Of a stretch of DNA of 64,000 bases, positions 37,873 to 49,181 are shown piece after piece. The stretch comes from Psilocybe azurescens (taxonomy: Eukaryota > Basidiomycota > Agaricomycetes > Agaricales > Agrocybaceae), in contig JAJIRX010000622.1 in assembly GCA_023853785.1 (NCBI GenBank), positions 62,001 to 126,000 of the forward strand. The letters run 5' to 3'. Made by a program: the position numbers and the translations under genes. Below the pieces are notes generated by a model. The model did not search any database, was not told the origin of the DNA, and was given only the letters and a program-made list of their open reading frames with translations. The first letter of the stretch is position 1. Each line of letters begins with the position of its first letter.

Positions 37873-40800
37873 TTACGTCTTTTGCCCTTGCCCTCCTTGA
37901 TATTTCTTGATCAGATCTCTGATACGTGCTTGACCAAAGGCTAGATCGACTGGTTTACTGGGCGAGGCAGGACGCGGCGTTCCCGAAGGAAGGGCAGAGG
38001 ATAGCGTGGGCACCGAAGTGGCCAACACCGGCGGCAGCTTTGCTGGTCGAGAAGGATCCTTCTGTGCCGCGGAAGAATGCGGTCTCGCGAGGGATGCTGT
38101 CGAAGAAAGGGTAGGAACAGCATGAGAAGACACAACCACTGCTGGATCAGATGTTCCCTTGAAAACGGGCTTCACACCCTTGGCGACGAGGTTGTGCAAC
38201 TTGGGATCAGACGAGTTCGGCGTCGAGTGGCTGGTGGGCGTAATCTTTCCTTGTGCATGGAGCGAGTAGGGGCTGGACATCGCCGTCGCAGGTCGTTTTT
38301 GGACTAGCGCCTCTGATGATTTATTGCCATTCCCAACATGTACGCCACCCAACGGTGCTACTGGAGGCTTGAGCGCTGAAGATGACGGCATCTTCTTTGG
38401 TAAAGGATGAGGAGGCTTCGGTTCCGGGAAAGCATTGCGTGAGTCCGGTCGCTTCTGAGCATCGGTCGGCTTGATTGTATTGGCAGCTTTTGCAGGTGCC
38501 GCTGGGGCCCGTTTAGGAGAAGGTGCGGGGGTCATAACGGCGTCTGAGAATAACTTCTTCTCTGTGCGCAGGGACGATGATACCGGGGGCGTTTTAGCAT
38601 CAAGAGAGATTGCGACCGCTTTTCCTTCGCCTCTATTGATAGCACCAGAAGACCAAAGGTTTGCAACTGCGGTAACTTTTCCACCTCGCCCACCACGCGC
38701 AGATCTGATATCGTACTTGACCTCCGATTCGACTGGTCTGGGCCGCGGGAACACAGCCTGCATTTGTCCCATCTGCTGCACCTTCTTGGGCTGAGGCAAA
38801 ACAGGGGGTTTTGGAGGAATTGGAGGTGGCGGGGCAGCAGCTGGTGCTTTGACTATTTCTGGTAGCTTCCATACATTCCGCGCTGCAGCTGAATACGAAA
38901 GAGGTTTTGACCGTGGATCTGGCGGTGCTGGTTTAGCTGATGGAGGAGAAACTTTGCGATCTGTTTTGATGGACACTGGCTCGCCAGAAGAATAGCGAGC
39001 AGTGTTGAAGAACTGCGGCATCTGTTTCGCAGAAAGTACAGGAGTAGCTTGCGACGACCAGATATCTTGAACTCTCCTCGCTTCCACGACCACTGTTACA
39101 TCTCCAGCTATCAGAGCCCGATTTTGGAGGTTATCTTTTTCAAAGTGGAGATTGGCACAAATCCGGAAGAACGAGGGTTGGGAGATGCCGAAATTTGTTG
39201 TTGAGGAGCTTCATCACTGGGCAAGCCTTTGACTGCGGGAGGAGGATACGGTTGTGCTGATTCATCATCGCCAATCTGGAATGGCGAAGGCGTTTTTCTC
39301 GCAACGCTTGGGCTAGGTGGAATAATTTGTTCCTGCGGTGGAACATCTGGGTCGATTCTGCCCAACCATGCCGCTACTCGCCCCTTCGCAGCTGACTTAT
39401 TGCTCGAACGATCCTTCTTCTTCCCGCTCGTCCACCCCTCTTTATTCTTTCCCGTCCCATTCATATTCTCCAACTCGTCCAGATTCTCCTGTTCCAGCTG
39501 CCTGCTTCTCACCCTCTCCAGGTTAAGTGTCTTCGTAGGCGTGCTGACCTGTGCCCGTTCCCGCATATGCTGGTGCAGCCCCGCACTGGGCCCCTCGTTC
39601 TCATTGCTCGAACCTCCGCGCGACCGCCCCGCTTTATGCGTCCGCCCGTCAAACTCTCCATCAGAGTCATCACCCCCAGTCCACCTGCAAGCGTCAAGCT
39701 CGAGATCGCAGAATCATGCAGTGTCTCGGGACTCTTTGCAGGGATCGCCACCGCCGAGCTCCTATTGGGAGGACTCGCACTCGAATTTGCGTCCGCATCA
39801 GCGTTGGCAGCCAGCAAGACGTCCCGAATCCCCGGCCTCTGGTCCTTCGTCACACGACGGGTGTCAAGCTTCCTGGTCCCGACTTCCGCTAGGAGTCGGC
39901 GTTCCAGCGCATCGAGGCCGCTCTCTGTCTGCAGTGCGACTTTGTCAGACGGTCGGATATGGCGAGCTGGAAGGACGGCGAGAAGCGCAGGCGTAGGAGG
40001 CGTCTGATCCGAGGGAAGAGGCGACGTTTCTTGGATGGCAGGATCCTGCTTTGCGAAATACACATCTGCGCGAGCGCGATTAGGAAGAGGCGAGAGAAGG
40101 TTCTTTCCAGATGGGACAGGTGGCCCAGGCAGCGTTTTGTTCACATTAGCTTCGCCCGCCTGTGCAGGTGGCTCCAAGCCTCCCTTTGACTCCTCCTTTG
40201 CTCTCTTTTTCGCAGATATGATATCGCTGATGCCTTTCGGAAGATCGCAGGAAAGATCCTGGCTCTTCCTCGCCACCTCATCCGCCATCTTCTCCAAAGA
40301 CTCCACCCGCGCGCTCTTGACAGTATCGCCATTAACCGGATCTCGAGTAAACGAGTGTTTCGGCGTAAGCTGTGGTCTCGGTGAATGGACCATACCATCC
40401 GCAGAATTCGTCGGCGACACCGACATATTCATATTTTCCGCATGCAACAACAGAGGCGGAGGCGGAAGCCCCGCGGCTGGTTCCTCACAGTATTCGAATT
40501 TGAAGGCACCCCCACCGTCGCGACGACGCTGGAGGCGTCTTGCCCATTCGTTTCAACGATTGGCCCTAGGTGGGCAGGCAGAGGATAGCGATGGCTCTGT
40601 GGAGATACCGATCGATTCCTCGATGAAATCCGCAAATGATGCGAGACACGTAAAGCACGTTCGCCTTTGCCCACTTCTGGCTCGAATCCGGAATCGGGTG
40701 GAGCAACAGCCTGCGAATGAGGATGTGGATGCTGCAGGTCATGCAGAGGAAGTAACGACGTCGCCGCGGGCGGAGGAGGCAGCCCTGCGATAAAGGGCTG

Positions 40801-42441
40801 CACGACCTGTGACGCCGAAGCAACCGGTCCAACACTCGCAGGACGAGGAATATACCCGAAGTCGTCCACAGGAGCAAGCAAATTTTGTTGAGATTGAGGG
40901 TTGGAATCTGGCGACGAATAATATTGGGGCTGTGGTACTGCGTAAGGTTGCATAGGTTGGTAGCTCTCTTGAGGAATGGGGGAATGCGAAAGATATGGGT
41001 ATCCAAGCGGTGATTGCGCTATGGGTATAAGAGGATGCGGCGGAGGTATCCAGACTTGGTTTTGCACAGGGTCAATGTATGGTATATGCGGAGGGCCTGG
41101 CGACACTGGATGCAGCGGGTAGTAGGGATTATAATCCGTGTAAGGCGCTGGGCTAAGTGCAGGTTCATGTGGAGAATATAGTTGGGCATAAGGAGCCGGA
41201 AGCTGTGGTTGCGCCGGCATCGCGCTCGGATGAACGATATCAATCGGGATTTCCAGCAGCAGATCCTTGCTGTAATATAAACCAATAAGCATGCATTTCT
41301 CGTCGTTTTGTTTAAAACTGCAATTCAATCGACATACCTCCCCATGCCCATGGCCAATTTGACTTCCACTTTGCATTTAATTTCAAAAAGAGACTCGGTG
41401 TGGCGTGGCCCGATCCCACCTTCTGCTTCTTCTCCGTCTAATGTGCCTCCTCTGACCCCTCTGGCATATTTTGGGATGTCAAAGACGAGGTTTGCTACGC
41501 CTTCTGCTCCAGGAGGTATAGTGTATTCCGGACCGCGGAATGGGACCGTAGTCAAGGTATCTGATATCTGCACGGGAGCTTGCCGTGGCCCGGTCGCAGA
41601 GGCTGGTAGATACAACGTTCGTGTAAGGGTTAAAGTTAAACCAGAGTTCTAGTAAAGGAGATACGTTAAGAGTTGAATCAAAGATCCGTAAACGAAAAGA
41701 CAGGGTAGACACCTTCTTGTTGGAGTGGTTCTTGACTTGGAGCTCCAGACAAGCACTTTCACCGGCCATAATAACGTTGCCCACTATCTTGCCCTGCATC
41801 CATAGTTTGCCATTCTCGCCTATGACAATGGCCTCCGGAACCTTGCCCATGAGCACGTCGTCGTATAAATACGCCTCAACCACATCAATAGGCCGCTTGT
41901 CGATGACAAGCCGTTTCTCATTCTTCCAGTACACGCCTACGCTAGCGCGGAGCTCGTAGCTGACTTTAGCGAGCCCTGACCCAAAGGAAATGGAAGAAGG
42001 AGATGATGCGGGGATAGGGATGCGAAAGAGGAAAGTGGAGCGGCCTCTGCGCGCCTGGTGATAGTGCTGAGGCAAGGGCGGATCTCCAGGCATTGGATGG
42101 GCCTGGACGGCATTGGAGGGAGGCAAGCCTGGCCCCTGGAACAGACGACGGCTATGCAGAAATGTGGAGGTCGCAGAATGGTCTCTGGAGCTTAGTTCTG
42201 GTCCTTTGCGTCAGAATGAGTGCTTTAGAAGCAGTTGACAAACCATACCTTGCACAGCGAAGAGTTCAATCATCATTATACCGATTCCGAGTCCTTTATC
42301 CGCTCTGCATTCCATCTCCAGTTTCCCTGACACATGTGTCCCCGCAACAAAGGTTGGATCGGCAAGGGTTATAGTAACCTTGACCTTTGAGTGGTGTGGC
42401 GAGGAGTTCATTGGCTCCGGCAAGGCTTGAGACGAAGCCAT
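37873..42441 (-). CDS. Arrestin-domain protein with long disordered tail, three homopolymer slips
   Basis: Exons 42249-42441, 41713-42203, 41338-41648 and 37873-41269. Arrestin N fold: SKVKVTITLADPTFVAG, GKLEMECRADKGLG, IMMIELFAVQ, then HSATSTFLHSRRLFQGPG, ARRGRSTFLFRIPIP and VSYELRASVGVYWK. Arrestin C part: WMQGKIVGNVIMAGESACLE, LQVKNHSNKK, PVQISDTLTTVPFRGPEYTI and LFEIKCKVEVKLAMGMG. The remaining two thirds is Pro/Ser/Gln-rich (YSPHEPALSPAPY, APPPPIPPKPPVLPQP) with a basic conserved end (ARIRDLIKKYQGG). Arrestin proteins of fungi link Rsp5-type ubiquitin ligase to membrane cargo; I see PAPY twice but no PPxY. The last exon changes frame three times, each explained by one missing base: T run 40551-40553, C run 39673-39677, T run 39136-39140. 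With these the length is about 1464 residues. Confidence 0.8.
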
Positions 42442-44617
42442 GTCGATTAACAGTGTATCGGTGCTCTATCAATGCACGTCTGAAATCGTCCATTCAGTTC
42501 CAGAATTCATAAAGGGTTTCTTCGAGCATCTCACCGGCTGCTTAGCCTATGCGGTACCGGATATACAACGAACAAGAGAGACAATCAACCACTTGAGACA
42601 AGAGATAATCCGATGCACCACCACAAATTCGTGTTGATTCGAAGCGAATTGCCTGCTGAAAGTTCAAATTGTTGAAGCAGGACATTTGGCTGGATGTAAT
42701 CAGTAGGAAAGAGGCCATTCACAAGGGACAGCACTCCATTCCTGCAGTTTGAGGTGGTGGGATAAGGGAAGTGTAAAGCTATCCTAAATTGGCATTACCA
42801 CTTTCTCTTTTGTTTTCCATGATGGGGCCTTTCAATGCAAGTCCATGAGTCAACTCTGCTCATTTCTAATACTGTGAAAATTTTCTCAAGGCTTTAGCTA
42901 TGCATGATTTTTGAACCATGTGCTGCAAGGCCCAAGTGCTCGAGTTGAAGCTCAAGCTTCACGCCAACTTCATCAGTGAACCAAATAGAAACAAATGACA
43001 GAAAGAAGATGGAAAGAAAGAACCACAAAAATATCACTGATTGACATTGAATGTAGCGAGTGTGTTTTTAAAACAACAAGGATCACGCACAGAGCTTTCC
43101 TGGAGAGATGTATTGAGTTAAAATCAAATATGCTTTGTTCGTACAATCGCAGGTAGGCTAGGACGAGCGCTGATCATGCATTGACATTGCGGACGGAAGA
43201 TCGCACCGAGAGCAAGGAACTGTCATTGAATGGATCAAGGAAGTCAGTCTGGCACGGCGAGAGAGCTTGAAAAGCTCTCTCACCGGATAAATGCACCGAT
43301 CCGACATCCAGACACGTTCTAGATAATGTGTCCATGAGCAAGTCACCTGCAGAATGACATTAAAAGCGTAAGGGAGAAGATGAAAGGTCCAGAGGAAAAT
43401 CAAAGTCCCAATGTCGTTCAAAAGTGCAAGGCTGATCAAAAGCAGAAACTACGACCCAAAGTTCAGCGGATGAACCGGTTTATCTAGCCTGGCGGTGAAT
43501 CTAGCAACCATAAAAGTCATTGCTTTCATGAAAGCTTGATAGAATGTAAGTTCACGACAAAATCGGAGAAAATACACGTCCTTTACGAAGCAACTACGAT
43601 CATTGGATTGTCTGGCATGTAATGAGTGAGAGATATTGATGCCAGGTTTACTGAAGGCTTACCCTTGCGCTTCGATGAAGCGTTGCCTGCTTGTAAGTCT
43701 ACAGGAAACAGGTTGTATTCCACGATGTACTCGAGTAAATCTCATCCTGTCAAAATTTGATAGACCTAGTATTCAGTTTGAGTGCATTCATTTTCTTCGT
43801 GCCATATGTTCAAACTTCATATCTCAGATCTGCCAATTCAAGGAGCCGTTGTAATCGAGCTCTATGACACGATTATGTCTGAAAGCGTCATGGGTTGTAA
43901 GTCGTCGTGACGGTGTTGATAAATTTGAGAGATGTTACCTTGGTGCAACGTGATTGATTGAGATAGCACAAAGCTAGCCGTCCAAGTCCTCGAACTCGTG
44001 GGGCCAAACTCGATTGTAGTCCTGGATTCTAACGATCCCAGGAATGACTGGTATAGTAAGATGGTGAATGTGCCGCCTTCCCATGAAGATCGACCACATG
44101 TATGAGAACAAGCACTGAGATTCATACTCAAGGTATTACACAGTTTCGATATGAGACACGTATCAAAAGACTCCAGAGCAGTTGGACCAAAAGAATTCAA
44201 CTGAAATTTGAAAGAAGTATCTGGGTCGACCTCTCAAGGACTTCTCAACGTTGATTTTCGGTAAATTTCGATATCATGAAAGAGTGCGTGCCTAGAGCAA
44301 TAGAAGTAGCACTTTCAAGTCGCAGAGCAACAAGAACTCCAAGAAGAAAAGTTGAGACGTTGACGTTGAACGTTGAACGTTGAGAGTTGGAACTTGGTCT
44401 AGACTGCAAATTGGGCGAGGGGCAGACGCCAATAACAGGGGCTTTTAATACAACCAAACAACCATCCAATTTCCGTTGCTGCACTTGGACTCCGGGGTTA
44501 TTTCGTGAACCACTTCATCGACGTTCCCAAAGTCCCAAAGGTCGAAGGTATGTATCTCATTATCTAGGAGTATTCAAAGTACACATATTTACATTTCAGC
44601 ACCTCCAGAGAGATAAA
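42442..44617. other. Gene-less stretch, divergent promoters, 5' UTR intron of uL30m
   Basis: No supported gene in 2.2 kb. A short ACGTTGA-type repeat (about four copies) lies at 44351-44387. A likely intron in the leader of the next gene runs 44548-44599 (GAAG-gtatgt to tttcag). The short minus and plus frames here have no motifs. Confidence 0.5.
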
Positions 44618-45100
44618 ATGGCATCATACATGACCTACCGGACACGCGCGTCTTTACGACCACTGGCAGCAGCGCGTTATAATGTTTCTCGGATGCTCAC
44701 AACCGCGTCGCAAACCCCAATCGCATCTTCTTCCTCAACTTCATCTCCATCTTCATCACAATCCCAACCCGAATCGACTCCATCACCAGCAGAAACCCCT
44801 GCCGACGCCAACGCCCCAAACACCCACTTCAAAATCACCCTCCGGCGGTCCGCCATCTCCCTCGGCGACAAAATCAAAGGCACTATCAAAGCGCTCGGAA
44901 TCCACAGACGCTTCCAAACCGTTTACTTCCCGCACTCACCTGAAGCGGCCGGCAAAATTCTCCGCATAAAGGAGCTCGTGGAGGTGGAGAACGTGCCGAC
45001 CCATCTGGTGAAGACTAAGCAGCAGCAGCGACAGGAAAGGAAGGCGCCGAGAGGGTATAAAGTCGTGGGCTCGAAGAGGGACAGTTTCATGAAAGTCTAG
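44618..45100 (+). CDS. Mitochondrial ribosomal protein uL30m
   Basis: A 160-residue single-exon reading frame starting MASYMTYRTRASLRP, a basic, Ser/Ala-rich mitochondrial presequence, followed by a low-complexity Ser/Pro/Thr linker (residues 35-70). The ribosomal L30 fold is clear: HFKITLRRSAISLGDKIK, GTIKALGIHRRFQTVYFP, AAGKILRIKELVEVENVP. This is the large-subunit protein of the mitochondrial ribosome (yeast Mrpl33 family), longer than bacterial L30 because of the presequence and a C-terminal basic extension (KTKQQQRQERKAPRGYK). An intron probably lies in the 5' leader. Not damaged. Confidence 0.9.
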   Translation: MASYMTYRTRASLRPLAAARYNVSRMLTTASQTPIASSSSTSSPSSSQSQPESTPSPAETPADANAPNTHFKITLRRSAISLGDKIKGTIKALGIHRRFQTVYFPHSPEAAGKILRIKELVEVENVPTHLVKTKQQQRQERKAPRGYKVVGSKRDSFMKV

Positions 45101-45634
45101 GCAGGAGGAGAATGGGGATTGTATAGAGTCTGGACAGAAAGGTTTGGGGTTCGACAATTGGAATTAGGTCCGTATTCTCATACACGTGTTGACACCAACC
45201 AAACGCAAAGTCCTGACTTTTTCGCAGCAGACTACCTCGCTAACTAACTTATATAACTCTTCTCCTGCTCTAGTCATCGTGCTCACTTACAGAGCAATCT
45301 AATCAAAAACATTCAATACAATATTCTTTCAATATCTTTGAAGGAGTCTACTATGGCCGGCAGCTGTTAAACGTGATAGTAGCAGCATAATTGAGTGCCT
45401 TCCCCTTCTTTCACCATTTTCTTTTCTTTGTCCAAAATGTCTCTGGTCACAATCAGGGTTTGCACTCACTAGATTCTCCTGGCGCACAGCCGGATTCCGA
45501 ATCCACAAGGCAGACATATAAAGGACGAGTAGCTTTCAATCTCAAAGACCCTCTCCTCTCATCGACGGTCTCTGCATTAATCCCTGACCATTTCATTTGT
45601 TCTCCTCACGACTTAGACATACCTGCATACCATT
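45101..45634. other. Intergenic region
   Basis: 3' flank of uL30m and upstream region of the next putative gene. The pyrimidine-rich stretch before 45635 is promoter-like. No gene recognised. Confidence 0.5.
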
Positions 45635-46645
45635 ATGGATATTGAAAATTTTTTAAACATCGGAACCCACGACGACTTGTCACCCATCCACATCCACAAC
45701 GTGAGTTTCTTCACATCTCTTAGTACGACCTTACCTTCGCCTTGTCCTTCTAACCATCGCACTTATTTCTTCAGTCCTTCGACGCTGCTGTCCCGTCCCC
45801 CAACCCAACCCTTCCTCCAGCACAATGGCTAATCCAGGAGGTCGAACGCCGCATTTTCCTAAATTCAGAATCCAAAACGCCAGTGCCAACGAATATATAC
45901 AAAGCAGCATCGTTTCCTCGCGTAAGCCAAACCCCCATCATTCATTCATTATATGCATATTGGGTATCATCGCTGAAACGAAATGTTTACAATCTTGAAT
46001 CAACCCAGCCCCCGAAACTCAAACAGCGATTCAGCCCGTTCCCACACAAATTCCCCGTCTCTGGCAAACCCGGATATCCTCTCAAAAGCGCAGAACGGAG
46101 TATAATCTATGCGAATATGCGAGATTTCCTCCCTGTGGGTTGCACTTATGCCAACTCCAACTCCTATATCGATACCCCGAGCACTGTCGTCTCAGTGGTG
46201 GTAGCACCACCGCCACCACCAGTACATCTACCACGAGCAGCACAAGCGGCCCCTCCAGAACCACTCGTCCAAAAAGAAGATATCGAACAACAACAACCCG
46301 AAAGCTTTTTACTCTTCACCTGGACAATAGCGAGTCAAACGCCAACGCCAACACCAAACACAAAGAAGGTAACTTCTCCTTCTCCCGTTCCCCATATCCA
46401 ACTATTCCCCTGCTTTCTTTTTTACTTCTTCGCATACTAATTTTTCCTCCTCTTCTCTTTCTTTCCTGCATTAGACGCAGGCGCATGTGCAGACATACCA
46501 TCCCAAAGAAGAAGAGGGACTTGGGCTCGGATGTCATCGAACCCAGAGACCAAGACAGATCCAGGTCTCCGCACGCCAATATCGAAAATTTGCGCGAAGG
46601 CGATCCATGTTCAGCAGCCTAGCCGAGTTATGAGTACACAGCCAG
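45635..46645 (+). CDS. Putative gene of unknown function, frame uncertain
   Basis: Not recognised. Likely start MDIENFLNIGTHDDLSPIH. An intron from 45702 (gtgagt) to 45773 (ttcag) leads to SFDAAVPSPNPTLPPAQW. A second intron begins at about 45922 (CGC-gtaagc) and ends at about 46009. After that two plus frames stay open across about 360 nt: one reads KLKQRFSPFPHKFP and MRDFLPVGCTYANSNSY, the other SQKRRTEYNLCEYARFPPCG and STTATTSTSTTSSTS with RKLFTLHLDNSESNAN. A third intron with a pyrimidine-rich acceptor lies between about 46367 and 46475. The splice signals favour a real gene; which frame is used depends on the second acceptor and cannot be settled here. Low complexity and probably disordered. 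Confidence 0.45.
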
Positions 46646-47342
46646 GGAAACCAGTGTCCGTTGTAGTCTTCTCTCCCTGCTCTCCTTCTCTTCTCCCTCT
46701 ACAGACTATACTTTACCACACACTAATCGTCAATTTGTGTTGGAACCTTATCCTACTACTCTTTTAATCAAACGTAGATTATTCGATGCATGAAATGCAA
46801 TGTGTATGTAACAGCGTAAAACAACCACCCGACGAAGCTCAATAGGTTGATGTCACAAGAAAGAAAAGAAGCCCATCTCTTGCCCGCAAAACCAATCCAT
46901 CCCACAACAATTCAAACGCGCATACACCCAGTTCACGTTAACTCCTGATGCAATCCAAGCATCCATTTTGTACCCAATCAGGGCCCCGTCCAGCACCTCC
47001 GTATATCCTCTACTACTCCAAACCAAGAAACGCATCGGATGTTGTGAATACGTGCGAGGTCCGATGGGTGGAGAGATTGCACCAGCAAAGATCTGCATGT
47101 CCATCGACATCTTCGACTTCGAGTCCAGTCTTGCTTCAAATAATTATCCTTATCCCCTTCTCAAGAAAAACATAGAGTTGAAAGTACACCATCATACAAC
47201 GTTCATCCGTCCATCCAAGGCGCAAAAATCGATATCGGTATGGCTGTCAGGGGAAGCGCCAGGTCCAGAATAGGCCACGGTTTCAACTTGACTGCCGAAT
47301 ATTTGACCGGCTATGCATGTCAAGTACGCGACCGACGGACAG
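46646..47342. other. Intergenic region between convergent genes
   Basis: 3' flanks of the putative gene and of HUS1. Two frames overlap on opposite strands (46853-47273) without motif. No gene supported. Confidence 0.5.
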
Positions 47343-48625
47343 CTATCGCCCCTCATCGTCGATAATAGCAGGGATATAGAACGTCAACACGCCTCCCGCA
47401 TCCGCCACGTCGCCGATGTATACGTAGAGGATGACGCAGTGGTGTTGGCACACAGCTACACCGCGAAAAGCAAAGGAAGAAAAAGGACGGTTATTATATA
47501 AAGTTAAGAAGCAGTTCTAGTTCTGGAAGAAAGTGGAAGAAAAAGAGGAAGAGAACTTACATGCGATGGTGGTTGTGGACACAACATGGCTGTTCAAGAA
47601 CTTGAGAAAACTGCGCGTCGAGATGAGGACCGTGAAAAGGGCGTCTGGATCCGGCAGGTCTCCTTCGTCGTCTGAATCCTCTTTCTCCACTATGAGCAAC
47701 GCCAAAACATGAGAAGGAGACGCAGTTCGGTTCAGAACTTTGCACGACGTACCCGCTGGATTCTGACAATCCTTCCACTCCGTCTCAATATGCACGCTCT
47801 CCGTCCGAATGGAGAGCAAAAGACATTTGTTATTGTTCGCCTGGAACCCCATGACATCCGATATCTGTCGAAATCGCTCTACTATCGTCCGCAGTTTCTG
47901 CAACGGTGGGAGCAATATAAGCAACTAAAGTCCACGTAAGCCCGCGAAGTATAAGAAAGATTGGTTCTACAACATCACTCACATCAGCTTTGGGGCACAG
48001 AGGCTCTTTCATCTTATCAACATCCGCCGGCTTCATAACCTCAATCTTCACATCATGCGCCACGCGGATCTGCTGCCCCGTCCTCGAATGGCCCTTGAGC
48101 TCGAATGAAAGCAGCGCCTGGTCATTCTTCTTCGCCAGCTTCATCACCACCTCCTCAGCATCGAACGCCGAGGAGGCTGCCGCTGCGGAGGAAGATGAGG
48201 CGGAGGACGAGGCGGATTTGAGCGCGCCGAGGAGTGCTTCGGATGAGAGGGCCATGGTTATTTCGTTGTTGGCGTTCGACTGGATGCGGTAATTCACGAA
48301 TAACGCTTCTACTTTAATTTTCCTGCAGCATAGATCCTGTGCGTTAGATCCCCATCGTTCCAAGCGTTCGGCGAGAATCGAGAAAGGGGGGAGACGACTC
48401 ACGACCACACTTGGATCCCTCCCTCGTTCATATCGCTATTGCAGATGATGCACATATTCTCCTCCGTGAATTTGATCACGCATCTCTTCTGCAATTTCTC
48501 AATGGCTTGGATGATCCCTGAAAAAAAAAATGCGGTCAATTCGTACGTGTTCATGCTTCAATGATTCAGCTAGCTTACTGACGAAAGAACGTTTGTACGT
48601 TGGCGATAGAGGCACGAAATCGCAT
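47343..48625 (-). CDS. HUS1: Checkpoint clamp subunit HUS1
   Basis: A 303-residue protein from six exons (48583-48625, 48403-48517, 47983-48322, 47753-47924, 47561-47689, 47343-47455), with every phase exact. HUS1 forms the PCNA-like Rad9-Rad1-Hus1 ring loaded at damaged DNA in the nucleus to activate ATR/Mec1 signalling. Family landmarks: start MRFRASIANVQTFFR; IIQAIEKLQKRCVIKFTE; MCIICNSDMNEGGIQVWS; KVEALFVNYRIQSNANNEI; VMKLAKKNDQALLSFEL; RVAHDVKIEVMK; LPPLQKLRTIVERFRQISD; TRSFLKFLNSHVVSTTTIA; and the C-terminal HHCVILYVYIGDVADAGG with VLTFYIPAI. An Ala/Ser-rich insert lies in the middle. Length is normal. No frame faults, unlike several neighbours. Confidence 0.95.
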
Positions 48626-49181
48626 AATGCCTATAACTTTGAGGCAGAAATGCTAGACCTTGCTGACCGTTGTGCAATTACCGACCGGGTGATTCGAAAG
48701 ATTCAGTAACTATCAAGAATTTTGTACCGCTGGTTAGGGGTTGGTCCTTTGGTCAATTTGTTACCACACCTTTTTCGATCTTCAGTAGCACAGACTCAGG
48801 TATGTCGGACGGCAGTCGTATCGAGCTCAGAGATTAAATGGCAGCGAGAAAGAGTCAACTCAGGCAACACAGTGATGACGAGGAAATGAATCGAACGACG
48901 ATGGAAGTGGCAGTCAGTCACGATGTGCTCGTGAACCGTGACGCGACGCGACGCGTCTCCAATTAGTTGGCCTTTTCTACCTGTTTTTCTCAATCTAGAA
49001 ATATTACTTGACAAAATTTCTACAAACCATTTTTCTTAGAAAAGAAGCCATGAATGGTTCAGATGACTAAAGATACATCTCCTATCAATGCACACCCACC
49101 ACCAATGTATCTCAGGCAGTTGGTCATATGGTATATAATGATGTAAATGTTCCATGAACATAAGAGTCGACGAAACTAAAG
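48626..49181. other. Intergenic region upstream of HUS1
   Basis: HUS1 promoter side and 3' flank of Maf. A GACGC run near 48940-48956. No gene recognised. Confidence 0.5.
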
